Numbered from the stretch's first letter, positions 46,202-55,126 are shown. The stretch: 60,180 nt of DNA from an uncultured Pseudomonadota bacterium (GCA_946479855.1 CAMLHL010000009.1:1-60180), one strand, 5' to 3'. Notes: a model not told the origin generated them from the letters alone. A program made the numbers and translations.

Positions 46202-46558
46202 ATGGCTGTCAAAGCCCTCTACGATTATCAATATCCTGCCGCCGATACCCAGGACAAATTTCATGGCAACCAACTGCTCTTCGTTGGTTGGGATGACCAT
46301 TTCCTGTTTGTCGCGCCGCTCGCTTTTTCGGTGGCGCCGAATACCAAGTTTTCCGATCTGGTCGAGAAGACACTGACGTTCGCTTATGGCCGTCACTCAG
46401 ACTGGGCCAAGATCGATTTCAGCAAGGTCGTCTGGCTGAAGTCCGGCCAGCCGTTCCAGCCGGATTTCAACAAGACGCTGGCCGAGCAGGGGATCAAGCA
46501 CAAGGATGCCTTGCGCTTGCAAACCCCGGGCTTGAACGGCAACGGCACTTGCTTCTGA
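46202..46558 (+). CDS. dmpO: Phenol hydroxylase gamma subunit
   Basis: 118 residues. Recognised by MAVKALYDYQYPAADTQDKFHGNQLLFVGWDDH and the C-terminal GLNGNGTCF. Small structural subunit of the (alpha-beta-gamma)2 hydroxylase. AGGAGA lies upstream. Confidence 0.94.
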   Translation: MAVKALYDYQYPAADTQDKFHGNQLLFVGWDDHFLFVAPLAFSVAPNTKFSDLVEKTLTFAYGRHSDWAKIDFSKVVWLKSGQPFQPDFNKTLAEQGIKHKDALRLQTPGLNGNGTCF

Positions 46559-46570
46559 TTCGGGGGCGTC

Positions 46571-47632
46571 ATGGCTTACGAACTGACCATTGAACCGCTC
46601 GGCCAGACCATCGAGGTCGAGGACGGCCAGACCATCCTCGACGCCGCGCTGCGCGCTGGCATCTACCTGCCGCACGCCTGCTGCCACGGCCTGTGCGCGA
46701 CCTGCAAGGTGCAGGTCACGGACGGCGAGGTCGATCATGGCGAGGCCTCCACCTTTGCCCTGATGGACTTCGAGCGCGAGGAGGGCAAGTGCCTGGCCTG
46801 CTGTGCCCGTCTTGAATCGGATGTGGTGATCGAGGCCGAGATCGAAGACGATCCCGATTCGCTGAACCTGGCGGTCGAGGATTACTCGGGCGAGGTGATC
46901 AGGATCGAGTCGCTGACGCCGACGATCAAGGGAATCTGGCTCAAGCTGGACCGGCCGATGAAGTTCCAGGCCGGCCAGTACGTCAATCTGGAAGTCGATG
47001 CCCTGGGTGGCCAGTCGCGCGCCTTCTCGCTGGCCAATGCGCCGCAGACCGACAACGTGGTCGAGCTCAACGTCCGGATCGTGCCCGGCGGCCAGGTCAC
47101 CACCTGGCTGCACGAGCAATTGGCAGTCGGAGACCGGCTGAAATTCACCGGCCCTTATGGTCGTTTCTTCGTCAAGAAGTCGGCCAATGTTCCGTTGATC
47201 TTCATGGCTGGCGGTTCCGGTCTGTCCAGTCCGAAATCGATGATCGAGGATCTGCTCAGCGAAGGCTGCTCCCTGCCGATTACGCTCGTTTATGGCCAGC
47301 GCAGCCGCGCCGAACTTTACTACGATGCTGAATTCAGGGCGCTCGCCGCGAAATACCCAAACTTCAACTACGTACCATCGCTGTCCGATGAATCGGCGGG
47401 CTCCGATTGGTTGGGTTCGCGCGGTTTTGTGCACGAGGCGGCCAAGGTGCATTTCGATAATGACTTCCGTGGCCACAAGGCTTACCTGTGCGGGCCACCG
47501 GCCATGATCGAAGCCTGCATCACGACCTTGATCCAGGGCCGGCTGTTCGAGCGGGACATCTACATGGAGAAATTCTTCTCCGCGGCCGATGCCTCGCAAC
47601 AACTGAAAAGCCCGCTGTTCAAGAACATCTGA
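46571..47632 (+). CDS. dmpP: Phenol hydroxylase NADH reductase component
   Basis: 353 residues: plant-type [2Fe-2S] domain (ACCHGLCATCKVQV with the fourth Cys in CLACCARLE), FAD domain (RAFSLANAP) and NAD domain (IFMAGGSGLSSPKSMIEDLL). Delivers electrons from NADH straight to the hydroxylase. Confidence 0.95.
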   Translation: MAYELTIEPLGQTIEVEDGQTILDAALRAGIYLPHACCHGLCATCKVQVTDGEVDHGEASTFALMDFEREEGKCLACCARLESDVVIEAEIEDDPDSLNLAVEDYSGEVIRIESLTPTIKGIWLKLDRPMKFQAGQYVNLEVDALGGQSRAFSLANAPQTDNVVELNVRIVPGGQVTTWLHEQLAVGDRLKFTGPYGRFFVKKSANVPLIFMAGGSGLSSPKSMIEDLLSEGCSLPITLVYGQRSRAELYYDAEFRALAAKYPNFNYVPSLSDESAGSDWLGSRGFVHEAAKVHFDNDFRGHKAYLCGPPAMIEACITTLIQGRLFERDIYMEKFFSAADASQQLKSPLFKNI

Positions 47633-47649
47633 CTGTCGACGGAGCAGCC

Positions 47650-47988
47650 ATGATCTATTTCAACGTGCAGATCGAGGAAACCGGCGAGACCTTTCGCTGT
47701 TCTCCCAGCGAGTCGCTGCTGGTCGGGATGGAGCGCCTGGGCAAGAAGGGCATTCCGGTCGGTTGCCGTGGCGGCGGGTGCGGTGTGTGCAAGGTGGAAA
47801 TCACTGCCGGCACCTACGCCAAACGGGTGATGAGCCGCGACTACATCAGCATCGAGGACGAGGCGGCAGGCCGGGTGCTGGCCTGCCGGGTGCGGCCGAG
47901 CAGCGATATCACCTTGCGGGTGCTCGGCAAGATGGCAAAAAACGTCTGCCGGACGTCGCTGGCACAGGGGGTGGTGGCCGCTGCGTAG
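47650..47988 (+). CDS. dmpQ: Chloroplast-type [2Fe-2S] ferredoxin (XylT/DmpQ)
   Basis: 112 residues from ATG 47650, which has GGAG upstream. Ligands: CRGGGCGVCKVEI and the distal Cys in VLACRVRPSS. This family reactivates catechol 2,3-dioxygenase by re-reducing its iron after inactivation by substituted catechols. Last gene of the phenol hydroxylase operon. It meets the GntR gene end-to-end (13 bases). Confidence 0.93.
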   Translation: MIYFNVQIEETGETFRCSPSESLLVGMERLGKKGIPVGCRGGGCGVCKVEITAGTYAKRVMSRDYISIEDEAAGRVLACRVRPSSDITLRVLGKMAKNVCRTSLAQGVVAAA

Positions 47989-48000
47989 CGGCCGGAATGC

Positions 48001-48708
48001 TCATGTCAGCAGCTTGGCGTTCAACTGTTCAGCCGGAATGGCCTGTACCGAGCGGAAAGTCAGCAGGATGTGCTCGGACAGGATGGCGGCAGCCTTGTCA
48101 GCCTCGCGGTTGATGGCGGCGTGGAGCAGGGCCTCGTGTTCGACATGAATGTCGCGCGGAATCGGTTGCAGGTAGAGCGACAGGCGCCGGTAGCGTTCGG
48201 CCTGGAAATAGAGGATGGACAGGAAATGCTTGAGCCAGCGGGAGGGGCAGGCGGCGATCAGGACTTCGTGAAAGATGCGGTTGCGCTCTTCCCATTCCTC
48301 GCGGACTTCGCTGCCGATGCGCTTTTCCTCCGCCTTGGCCAGGCGGTGGAAGGCAGCGACTAGGTCGGCTTCCCAGGCGTCGTCGCCCATTGCGATCGAC
48401 TGGCGCAGGGCCTCGCATTCGAGCATCACGCGGGTCTGGGCGATGTCCTCGAAGTCGGCCAGCGAGACCGGGGCGACGCGGAAGCCGCGCTGCCCCTGGC
48501 TGATGACCAGGGCATCGGAAATGAGCAGGGAGAGTGCCTCGCGCAGGGTGCCAGCACCGACCCCGTAGTTGTCCTTGAGGTGCTCGACGCGGAGCTTTTC
48601 ACCGGGGGCGAGGTTGCCCTCGATGATGTCCCGGCGCAGGGCGCGATAGGCGGATTCGACCAGGGTCTTGGGTTCGGTAAGGCCTTCGGCTGCGACATTT
48701 TTGTTCAT
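48001..48708 (-). CDS. GntR-family (FCD) repressor
   Basis: 235 residues. N-terminal winged helix (SAYRALRRDIIEGNLAPGEKLRVEHLKDNYGVGAGTLREALSLL) and C-terminal FCD ligand domain. GntR regulators such as AphS repress phenol operons in Comamonas. It is divergent from dmpB; an inverted repeat AATCTCGA/TCGAGATT covers the dmpB promoter spacer, a likely operator. Convergent with dmpQ. Confidence 0.9.
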   Translation of the reverse strand: MNKNVAAEGLTEPKTLVESAYRALRRDIIEGNLAPGEKLRVEHLKDNYGVGAGTLREALSLLISDALVISQGQRGFRVAPVSLADFEDIAQTRVMLECEALRQSIAMGDDAWEADLVAAFHRLAKAEEKRIGSEVREEWEERNRIFHEVLIAACPSRWLKHFLSILYFQAERYRRLSLYLQPIPRDIHVEHEALLHAAINREADKAAAILSEHILLTFRSVQAIPAEQLNAKLLT

Positions 48709-48782
48709 GGTATTTGAATAGCTGACAGGAAACGGACGGGAAAATTTTAACCCGATAACAGCAATTGTCGGGTGTGTTTAAA

Positions 48783-48813
48783 AATCTCGAGAAAATATAT
48801 TGACATCGAGATT
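48783..48813. promoter_or_regulatory. Inverted repeat operator in the GntR/dmpB divergent gap
   Basis: AATCTCGA at 48783-48790 and TCGAGATT at 48806-48813: perfect 8-bp arms, 15-base spacer. The right arm lies between the -35 and -10 of dmpB. The left arm starts the 12-mer AATCTCGAGAAA also seen at 29714 and 42665. Probable GntR binding site. Confidence 0.65.
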
Positions 48814-48828
48814 GATTGCAAATATCGT
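48800..48828 (+). promoter_or_regulatory. Sigma-70 promoter of the dmpB meta-pathway operon
   Basis: TTGACA (48800-48805), 17-base spacer, TATCGT (48823-48828). The dmpB ATG is about 63 bases further on. The overlap with the inverted repeat makes repression by steric block likely. Confidence 0.65.
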
Positions 48829-48890
48829 TAAGTTAAATCGATTGCACGGGTTTTGTGCAGTCATCACATCTAAAAAAGAGGAGCAGACAA

Positions 48891-49820
48891 ATGGCAATGA
48901 CAGGCGTACTTCGTCCCGGGCACATTCAGATGCGGGTGCTCGACATGGCAGAAAGCGTTGATTTCTATTCAAAGGTGCTGGGCCTGATCGAAACCGGTCG
49001 TGATGCCCAGGGCCGCGTTTATTTCAAGACTTGGGAGGAGCGCGATCACAACAGCGTGATCCTGCGCCAGGCCGATAACGCCGGCATCGACTTCTTCGCC
49101 TTCAAGGTCGATAGCGACGCCACACTGGCCAAGCTGGAAAAGGATCTGAACGCCTACGGCGTCGCCACCAGGCGCCTTCCGGCCGGCGAATTACTGGAGA
49201 CTGGCGAGCGCGTGCGTTTCACGCTGCCGACCGGCCACGACATCGAGCTGTATTCGCAAAAGACCGCCATTGGCAACGACATGGGCGAGCTCAATCCGGA
49301 AGCCTGGTGCGCCTCGGCCGAAAAGGGCATCGCCCCGATCCGCCTCGACCACTGCCTGCTTTACGGTCCGGACATTGAAAAGGCCCAGGCCATTTTCCAG
49401 GACGTGCTCGGCTTCTTCCTGGTCGAACACATCGTGCTCGAAGACGGCAAGACCGACCTCGCCATCTGGTTGTCGTGCTCGACCAAGGCCCATGACATCG
49501 CCTTCGTTCGCCATCCGGAACCGGGCAAGCTGCACCACGTTTCCTTCCTGCTCGAAACCTGGGAACAGGTCTTGCGCGCCGCCGACCTGATGTCGATGAA
49601 CCGGGTTTCGATCGACATCGGCCCGACCCGCCACGGCGTCACCCGCGGCACGACGATTTATGCGTTCGACCCGAACGGCAATCGCTTCGAAACCTTCTGT
49701 GGCGGCAACTACGCCTACCCCGATCAGAAGCCGACGACGTGGACCATGGATGAAGTCGGTGCTGCCGTGTTCTATCACGACCGCAAGCTGAACGACCGCT
49801 TTCTGACGGTGGTGACCTGA
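48891..49820 (+). CDS. dmpB: Catechol 2,3-dioxygenase
   Basis: 309 residues, two-domain extradiol dioxygenase opening catechol to 2-hydroxymuconic semialdehyde. Iron ligands in RLDHCLLYGP, KLHHVSFLLE and GNRFETFCGG; conserved Tyr in TTIYAFDP. GGAG precedes the chosen ATG. Its stop overlaps the next start. First gene of the complete meta operon; highly similar to the copy at 25305-26240. Confidence 0.96.
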   Translation: MAMTGVLRPGHIQMRVLDMAESVDFYSKVLGLIETGRDAQGRVYFKTWEERDHNSVILRQADNAGIDFFAFKVDSDATLAKLEKDLNAYGVATRRLPAGELLETGERVRFTLPTGHDIELYSQKTAIGNDMGELNPEAWCASAEKGIAPIRLDHCLLYGPDIEKAQAIFQDVLGFFLVEHIVLEDGKTDLAIWLSCSTKAHDIAFVRHPEPGKLHHVSFLLETWEQVLRAADLMSMNRVSIDIGPTRHGVTRGTTIYAFDPNGNRFETFCGGNYAYPDQKPTTWTMDEVGAAVFYHDRKLNDRFLTVVT

Positions 49821-50248
49821 TGCAAGTCGCCGTCAGCACGCCGGGGATCACTGCCGAGGCAGCCTCCGCAGCCTGTGCGGCGGCGGTCGCTTTCGCGGTG
49901 GCCAAGGGCTGGAAGATCAACGTCGCGGTCGTTGACCGCAGCGGCAATCTGATGGCTTTCCTGCGTCAACCGGGGGCCTTCATTCACTCGATCGATATTG
50001 CCATCGACAAGGCCTACACCTCCGCTAGCTTCGGCTTTCCGACCAAGGCCTGGATGGGGGCGATCGGCCACGACGACGGAATGAAGTTTGGCTTCTCCAA
50101 CCAGCCGCGACTGGTCGTTTTCGGTGGCGGTCTGCCGGTGCCCGGTGAGGGCGGCGAGTGGATCGGCGGTATCGGTGTTTCCGGCGCCTCGGAGTCCGAG
50201 GATGAAGAGTGCGCCAAGGCTGGGCTAGCGGCTATCGGGCTGGCCTGA
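49820..50248 (+). CDS. GlcG/HbpS-family (DUF336) protein
   Basis: 142 residues. The Heme_degrading/GlcG pattern is clear: VAVVDRSGNLMAFLRQPGAF, SIDIAIDKAYTSASFGFPT, then the Gly-rich GGGLPVPGEGGEWIGGIGVSGASESEDEECAKAGLAAI. Members of this family are found in several aromatic operons without a settled role; a haem-binding relative (HbpS) senses redox. ATGA overlap with dmpB shows tight coupling. Confidence 0.88.
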   Translation: MQVAVSTPGITAEAASAACAAAVAFAVAKGWKINVAVVDRSGNLMAFLRQPGAFIHSIDIAIDKAYTSASFGFPTKAWMGAIGHDDGMKFGFSNQPRLVVFGGGLPVPGEGGEWIGGIGVSGASESEDEECAKAGLAAIGLA

Positions 50249-50270
50249 CAACAAAACTACAGAGGACACG

Positions 50271-51725
50271 ATGAAACAGATCCTGAATTTTATTAACGGC
50301 GAGTTCGTTGCTACTGGTAAGCAGTTCGAGAAGCGCACGCCGCTCGACAACTCGCTGATCGGCATGGTGCATGAAGCCGGCAAGGCCGAGGTCGATGCCG
50401 CGGTCAAGGCTGCACACGATGCGCTGGAAGGGCCGTGGGGCAAGATGACCGTGGTCGAGCGTACCGACATCCTGAACAAAGTGGCCGACGAGATTACCCG
50501 GCGCTTCGACGAGTTCCTCGATGCCGAGTGCGCCGACACCGGCAAGCCGAAGAGCCTCGCTGCCCATATCGATATCCCGCGCGGTGCGGCCAATTTCAAG
50601 ATTTTCGCCGACGTGATCAAGAATGCGCCGACCGAGTTCTTCGAAATGGCGACGCCGGATGGCAAGGGCGCGCTGAATTACGCGGTTCGCCGGCCGGTTG
50701 GCGTCGTCGGCGTCGTCTGCCCGTGGAACCTGCCGCTGCTGCTGATGACCTGGAAGGTTGGTCCGGCGCTGGCCTGTGGCAATGCGGTCGTCGTCAAACC
50801 GTCGGAAGAAACACCGTCGACGGCCACGCTGCTCGGCGAAGTGATGAATGCCTGCGGCGTGCCGAAGGGCGTCTACAACGTCGTGCATGGTTTCGGGCCG
50901 AATTCGGCTGGCGAATTCCTGACCACCAACCAGAAGGTGAATGCGATCACCTTTACCGGTGAGACTCGTACCGGTGCCGCGATCATGAAGGCCGCTGCCG
51001 ACGGTGCCCGCCCGGTGTCGCTGGAAATGGGCGGCAAGAACCCGGCCATCGTTTTTGCCGACGCCAATCTGGATGTTGCTATCGAAGCCACCCTCCGCTC
51101 CTGCTTCTCGAATTGTGGTCAGGTCTGCCTGGGCACCGAGCGTGTCTATGTCGAGCGCCCGTTCTTCGAGACCTTTGTTGCTGCCCTGAAGGCCGGTGCC
51201 GAAAAACTCAAGCTCGGCGTGCCGAGCGACCCGAGTGCCAACATGGGGCCGCTGGTCAGCCAGGAACACCGCAACAAGGTCTTGTCGTACTACAAGAAGG
51301 CCGTCGAGGAGGGCGCCACGGTGGTTACCGGTGGCGGCATCCCCGACATGCCGGGCGAACTGGCCAACGGCGCCTGGGTGCAGCCGACCATCTGGACCGG
51401 CCTCGACGACAACGCTGCCGTGGTTCGCGAGGAAATATTTGGTCCCTGCACGACGGTGATGCCCTTCGACAGCGAAGATGAAGTGATCCGCCGCGCCAAC
51501 AACACGACGTACGGTCTGGCCGCTTCGGTGTTTACGCAGGACGTCAATCGCGCTCACCGCGTTGCCGGTCGTATCGAAGCCGGTCTGGTCTGGGTGAATA
51601 GCTGGTTCCTGCGTGACTTGCGCACGCCGTTCGGTGGTGCCAAGCAGTCCGGCATCGGCCGCGAGGGTGGTGTGCATTCGCTTGAGTTCTACACCGAACT
51701 CAAGAACGTCTGCATCAAGCTGTAG
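50271..51725 (+). CDS. dmpC: 2-hydroxymuconic semialdehyde dehydrogenase
   Basis: 484 residues, NAD-dependent ALDH: semialdehyde to 2-hydroxymuconate (4-oxalocrotonate branch). Landmarks: VVCPWNLPLLLMTWK, ITFTGETRTG, SLEMGGKNPAIV (catalytic Glu) and the active-site Cys in RSCFSNCGQVCLGTER. The C terminus [18 protein letters not shown] is the segment preserved in the deleted remnant at 25014-25196. Confidence 0.96.
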   Translation: MKQILNFINGEFVATGKQFEKRTPLDNSLIGMVHEAGKAEVDAAVKAAHDALEGPWGKMTVVERTDILNKVADEITRRFDEFLDAECADTGKPKSLAAHIDIPRGAANFKIFADVIKNAPTEFFEMATPDGKGALNYAVRRPVGVVGVVCPWNLPLLLMTWKVGPALACGNAVVVKPSEETPSTATLLGEVMNACGVPKGVYNVVHGFGPNSAGEFLTTNQKVNAITFTGETRTGAAIMKAAADGARPVSLEMGGKNPAIVFADANLDVAIEATLRSCFSNCGQVCLGTERVYVERPFFETFVAALKAGAEKLKLGVPSDPSANMGPLVSQEHRNKVLSYYKKAVEEGATVVTGGGIPDMPGELANGAWVQPTIWTGLDDNAAVVREEIFGPCTTVMPFDSEDEVIRRANNTTYGLAASVFTQDVNRAHRVAGRIEAGLVWVNSWFLRDLRTPFGGAKQSGIGREGGVHSLEFYTELKNVCIKL

Positions 51726-51737
51726 GGCGAAACCAGC

Positions 51738-52562
51738 ATGTCGGCAAATTCTCCAGAAATCGGCCGCCAGATTGTGGCGGGCGGCATCGCCACCAACTAC
51801 CACGATGTCGGTAGCGGAGCGCCGGTGCTGCTCATCCACGGCTCGGGGCCAGGGGTGACGGCGTGGGTCAACTGGCGTCTGGTTCTGCCGGAGCTGGCCA
51901 AGACCTGCCGCGCCATCGCGCCGGACATGGTTGGCTTCGGTTATACCGAGCGGCCGGCCGGTATCGAATACGGTGTCGATGGCTGGGTCAATCAGGCGGT
52001 CGGTCTGCTCGATGCGCTGGGCATCGAACAGACCGACCTGATCGGCAACTCCTTCGGTGGCGCCATTGCACTGGCGCTGGCCATCCGTCATCCGCAGCGC
52101 GTGCGTCGGCTGGTATTGATGGGCAGCGTCGGCGTGCCCTTTGAACTGACGCCGGAACTCGATGCCGCGTGGGGCTATGAGCCGTCATTGCAAGCCATGC
52201 GCGGCCTGCTCGACATCTTTGCCTATGACCGCAGCCTGGTCACCGACGAACTGGCCGAACTGCGTTATCAGGCCAGCATTCGACCCGGTTTTCAGGAATC
52301 GTTTTCGGCCATGTTCCCGGCCCCGCGTCAGCGCTGGGTCGATGCGATGGCCAGTGCCGAGGTGGACATTCGGGCGCTCAGCCACAAGACGCTGATCATC
52401 CATGGTCGTGACGACCGGGTGATTCCGCTGAGCAATTCCCTGACCCTGAACCGCTGGATCGACGACTCGCAGTTGCATGTTTTCGGGCGCTGCGGGCACT
52501 GGGTCCAGATCGAACACAACCGCGACTTCAACCAGCTGGTCAGCAATTTCCTGGCCGATTAA
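51738..52562 (+). CDS. dmpD: 2-hydroxymuconic semialdehyde hydrolase
   Basis: 274 residues, alpha/beta hydrolase. Nucleophile Ser in GNSFGGAIALALA, oxyanion region LLIHGSGPGVTAWVNW, catalytic Asp in HGRDDRVIP and His in CGHWVQIE. Releases formate (or acetate from methyl-substituted products) in the hydrolytic branch. Confidence 0.95.
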   Translation: MSANSPEIGRQIVAGGIATNYHDVGSGAPVLLIHGSGPGVTAWVNWRLVLPELAKTCRAIAPDMVGFGYTERPAGIEYGVDGWVNQAVGLLDALGIEQTDLIGNSFGGAIALALAIRHPQRVRRLVLMGSVGVPFELTPELDAAWGYEPSLQAMRGLLDIFAYDRSLVTDELAELRYQASIRPGFQESFSAMFPAPRQRWVDAMASAEVDIRALSHKTLIIHGRDDRVIPLSNSLTLNRWIDDSQLHVFGRCGHWVQIEHNRDFNQLVSNFLAD

Positions 52563-52574
52563 CGAGAAACCATC

Positions 52575-53357
52575 ATGGAACAATCGCAAATCAACCAACT
52601 CGGCGACGAGCTCTACGAAGCTTTGGTTGCCGGCAAGACGGTCAGCCCGCTGACTTCGCGTGGCTTCGAGATCACTATCGAGGATGCTTATCACATCCAG
52701 CAGCAGATGCTGTCGCGCCGCCTGGCCAAGGGCGAGCGGATCGTCGGCAAGAAGATCGGCGTCACCAGCAAGCCGGTCATGAACCTGCTCGGCGTGCATC
52801 AGCCGGACTTCGGCTACCTGCTCGACGGCATGGTCTACAACGAAGGCGAATCCATCGAGATGAGCTCGCTGATCCAGCCGAAAGCCGAGGGTGAAATCGC
52901 CTTCCTGCTCAAGAAGGATCTGCAAGGCCCGGGCGTCACGGCCGCCGATGTGCTGGCCGCCACCGAAGGCGTCATGGCCTGCTTCGAGATCGTCGATTCG
53001 CGCATCACCGACTGGAAGATCAAGATCCAGGACACCGTCGCCGACAACGCCTCCTGCGGTGTCTTCGTCCTTGGCGACCAGCTGGTCGATATCGGCAATG
53101 TCGACCTCGGCCTGTGCGGCATGGTGCTCGAGAAGAACGGCGAGATCGTCGTCACCGGCGCCGGCGCCGCGACCATGGGCCACCCGGTCAATGCCATGGT
53201 CTGGCTGGCCAATACGCTGGGCAAGCTGGGCATCACGCTCAAGGCCGGCGACATCGTGCTGTCCGGCGCGATGGGCGCCATGGTCCCGGTGGCCAAGGGC
53301 GACAACCTGCGCATGACCATCGGTGGCATCGGTGGTTGTTCGGTGCGTTTCGTCTAA
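52575..53357 (+). CDS. dmpE: 2-oxopent-4-enoate (2-hydroxypentadienoate) hydratase
   Basis: 260 residues, fumarylacetoacetase-like fold. Metal ligands in PKAEGEIAFLLKKDL (E-x-E) and EIVDSRITDWKIK; DNASCGVFVLGD and VLEKNGEIVVTGAGAATMGHPVNAMVWL are standard DmpE/MhpD segments. It hydrates the dienoate to 4-hydroxy-2-oxovalerate. Related in fold to DmpH at 56155. Confidence 0.95.
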   Translation: MEQSQINQLGDELYEALVAGKTVSPLTSRGFEITIEDAYHIQQQMLSRRLAKGERIVGKKIGVTSKPVMNLLGVHQPDFGYLLDGMVYNEGESIEMSSLIQPKAEGEIAFLLKKDLQGPGVTAADVLAATEGVMACFEIVDSRITDWKIKIQDTVADNASCGVFVLGDQLVDIGNVDLGLCGMVLEKNGEIVVTGAGAATMGHPVNAMVWLANTLGKLGITLKAGDIVLSGAMGAMVPVAKGDNLRMTIGGIGGCSVRFV

Positions 53358-53372
53358 GCGGATCGCTCGAAA

Positions 53373-54167
53373 ATGGACTTCCAGATACATTCCAAAAAAG
53401 CCGTAATTTCCGGGTCGACCGTAGGAATCGGCTTTGCCATCGCCACCGAGCTGGCCCGCGAGGGGGCGAGGGTGGTGATCAACGGCCGCAGCCAGAAAAG
53501 TGTCGATGCAGCGCTTGCCAAGCTGCGTTCCCTGGTGGCCGGGGCCGATGTGCAGGGGGTGGCCGCTGATTTGTCTACGGCGGAAGGCTGCCAGTTTTTG
53601 TTCGATGCCTGCCCGCAGGCCGACATTCTGGTCAACAACCTCGGCATTTTTGATCCGGTGCCCTTCGACGCCATTCCGGACCGCGAATGGCAGCGATTTT
53701 TCGACGTCAACGTGATGAGCGGCGTCCGTCTGGCACGTCATTACCTGCCGGCCATGAAGGCGGCCAACTGGGGACGTGTCGTTTTCATCTCCAGCGAATC
53801 CGGCATCAACACGCCAGGCGAGATGATCCACTACGGCATGACCAAGTCGGCCCAGCTCGCCGTGTCGCGTGGTCTGGCCCAGAGCTGCACCGGCACCGGT
53901 GTCACGGTCAATGCCGTGCTGCCTGGTCCGACCCGCTCGGAAGGCGTCGCCGAATTCTTCGGCAAGTTGGCCGATGAATCCGGCATCGGCCTCGATGAAA
54001 TGGAGCGCCGTTTCTTTGCCGAAGGGCGTCCGACCTCAATTATCAAACGCATGATCGATCCGGCCGAAGTGGCTGCGCTGGTCGCCTACGTCTGCAGCGC
54101 GCGAGCGGCTGCGACGACGGGCGCCGCGCTGCGCGTCGAAGGCGGGATCGTTTCGACCATTTGCTGA
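53373..54167 (+). CDS. Short-chain dehydrogenase/reductase in the meta operon
   Basis: 264 residues. Nucleotide loop GSTVGIGFA, NNLGI, catalytic Ser in FISSESG and Y-G-M-T-K, so the active site is complete. Not a classical meta-pathway step. It may reduce or oxidise a substituted side product, or help with benzylic alcohols from toluene or cresols; that is inference. Lies between dmpE and dmpF. Confidence 0.88.
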   Translation: MDFQIHSKKAVISGSTVGIGFAIATELAREGARVVINGRSQKSVDAALAKLRSLVAGADVQGVAADLSTAEGCQFLFDACPQADILVNNLGIFDPVPFDAIPDREWQRFFDVNVMSGVRLARHYLPAMKAANWGRVVFISSESGINTPGEMIHYGMTKSAQLAVSRGLAQSCTGTGVTVNAVLPGPTRSEGVAEFFGKLADESGIGLDEMERRFFAEGRPTSIIKRMIDPAEVAALVAYVCSARAAATTGAALRVEGGIVSTIC

Positions 54168-54191
54168 ACCACGATCAATAAGGAAATATTG

Positions 54192-55106
54192 ATGATCCAA
54201 AAAATCAAATGCGCCCTGATCGGCCCGGGCAACATCGGCACCGATCTACTCTACAAACTCAAGCGCAGCCCCTTCCTCGAGCCGGTCTGGATGATCGGCA
54301 TCGACCCCGAATCCGAAGGCCTCAAGCGGGCTGCCGACATGGGCCTGAAGACCTGCGCCACCGGCGTGGACGGCTTCCTGCCCCATGTCCTCGAAGACAA
54401 CATCCAGATCGCCTTCGACGCCACCTCGGCCTACGTCCACGCCGAGAACTCGCGCAAGCTCAACGCCTTGGGTGTCCTGATGATCGACCTGACGCCGGCC
54501 GCCATCGGCCCGTTCTGCGTGCCGCCGGTCAACCTCAAGGAACACGTCGGTCGCCGTGAAATGAACGTCAACATGGTCACCTGCGGTGGCCAGGCCACCA
54601 TCCCGATGGTGGCAGCCGTCTCCCGCGTTCAGCCGGTCGCCTATGGCGAAATCGTCGCCACGGTGTCTTCGAAAAGCGCCGGTCCCGGCACCCGCAAGAA
54701 CATCGACGAATTCACCCGCACCACCGCCGGTGCCGTCGAAAAGGTCGGCGGCGCCAAGAAGGGCAAGGCCATCATCGTCATCAACCCGGCCGAACCGCCG
54801 CTCGTCATGCGCGACACGGTGCACTGCCTGACCGAAACGACGCCGGATCAAGCGGCGATCACCGAATCGATCCACGCCATGATCAAGGAAGTCCAGAAGT
54901 ACGTTCCGGGCTACCGCCTGGTCAACGGCCCGGTCTTCGACGGCAACCGCGTCTCCGTCTACATGGAAGTCACCGGTCTTGGCGACTTCCTGCCGACCTA
55001 CGCCGGCAACCTCGACATCATGACCGCCGCCGGTGCCCGCACCGCCGAAATGTTCGCCGAAGAAATGATCAAGGGCACGCTCAAGCTCGAGCCGGTGCAC
55101 GCCTAA
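54192..55106 (+). CDS. dmpF: Acetaldehyde dehydrogenase, acylating
   Basis: 304 residues from ATG 54192 (a TTG one codon earlier is possible), preceded by [20 protein letters not shown], catalytic Cys in [29 protein letters not shown]. Converts acetaldehyde to acetyl-CoA in complex with DmpG. Confidence 0.96.
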   Translation: MIQKIKCALIGPGNIGTDLLYKLKRSPFLEPVWMIGIDPESEGLKRAADMGLKTCATGVDGFLPHVLEDNIQIAFDATSAYVHAENSRKLNALGVLMIDLTPAAIGPFCVPPVNLKEHVGRREMNVNMVTCGGQATIPMVAAVSRVQPVAYGEIVATVSSKSAGPGTRKNIDEFTRTTAGAVEKVGGAKKGKAIIVINPAEPPLVMRDTVHCLTETTPDQAAITESIHAMIKEVQKYVPGYRLVNGPVFDGNRVSVYMEVTGLGDFLPTYAGNLDIMTAAGARTAEMFAEEMIKGTLKLEPVHA

Positions 55107-55126
55107 GGAATAAGGAGAAAAGACAA

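Noticed and set aside
42657..48715. ATGGTATT octamers upstream of the dmpR-like and GntR genes as further copies of the 19-bp element
   Set aside because: Only 8 bases match and the second GGTATT unit is missing, so chance is sufficient.
50232..52091. Long minus-strand open frame (619 codons) opposite dmpC/dmpD
   Set aside because: It is the mirror of two clear enzyme genes. GC-rich third positions keep the opposite strand open, and the translation has no family features.
52185..53831. Long minus-strand open frame (548 codons) opposite dmpD, dmpE and the SDR gene
   Set aside because: Same reason: it spans three recognised genes on the plus strand and reads as low-complexity His/Arg/Asp-rich sequence.
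54246..55100. Minus-strand open frame opposite dmpF
   Set aside because: Antisense shadow of a conserved enzyme, no ribosome site or domain.
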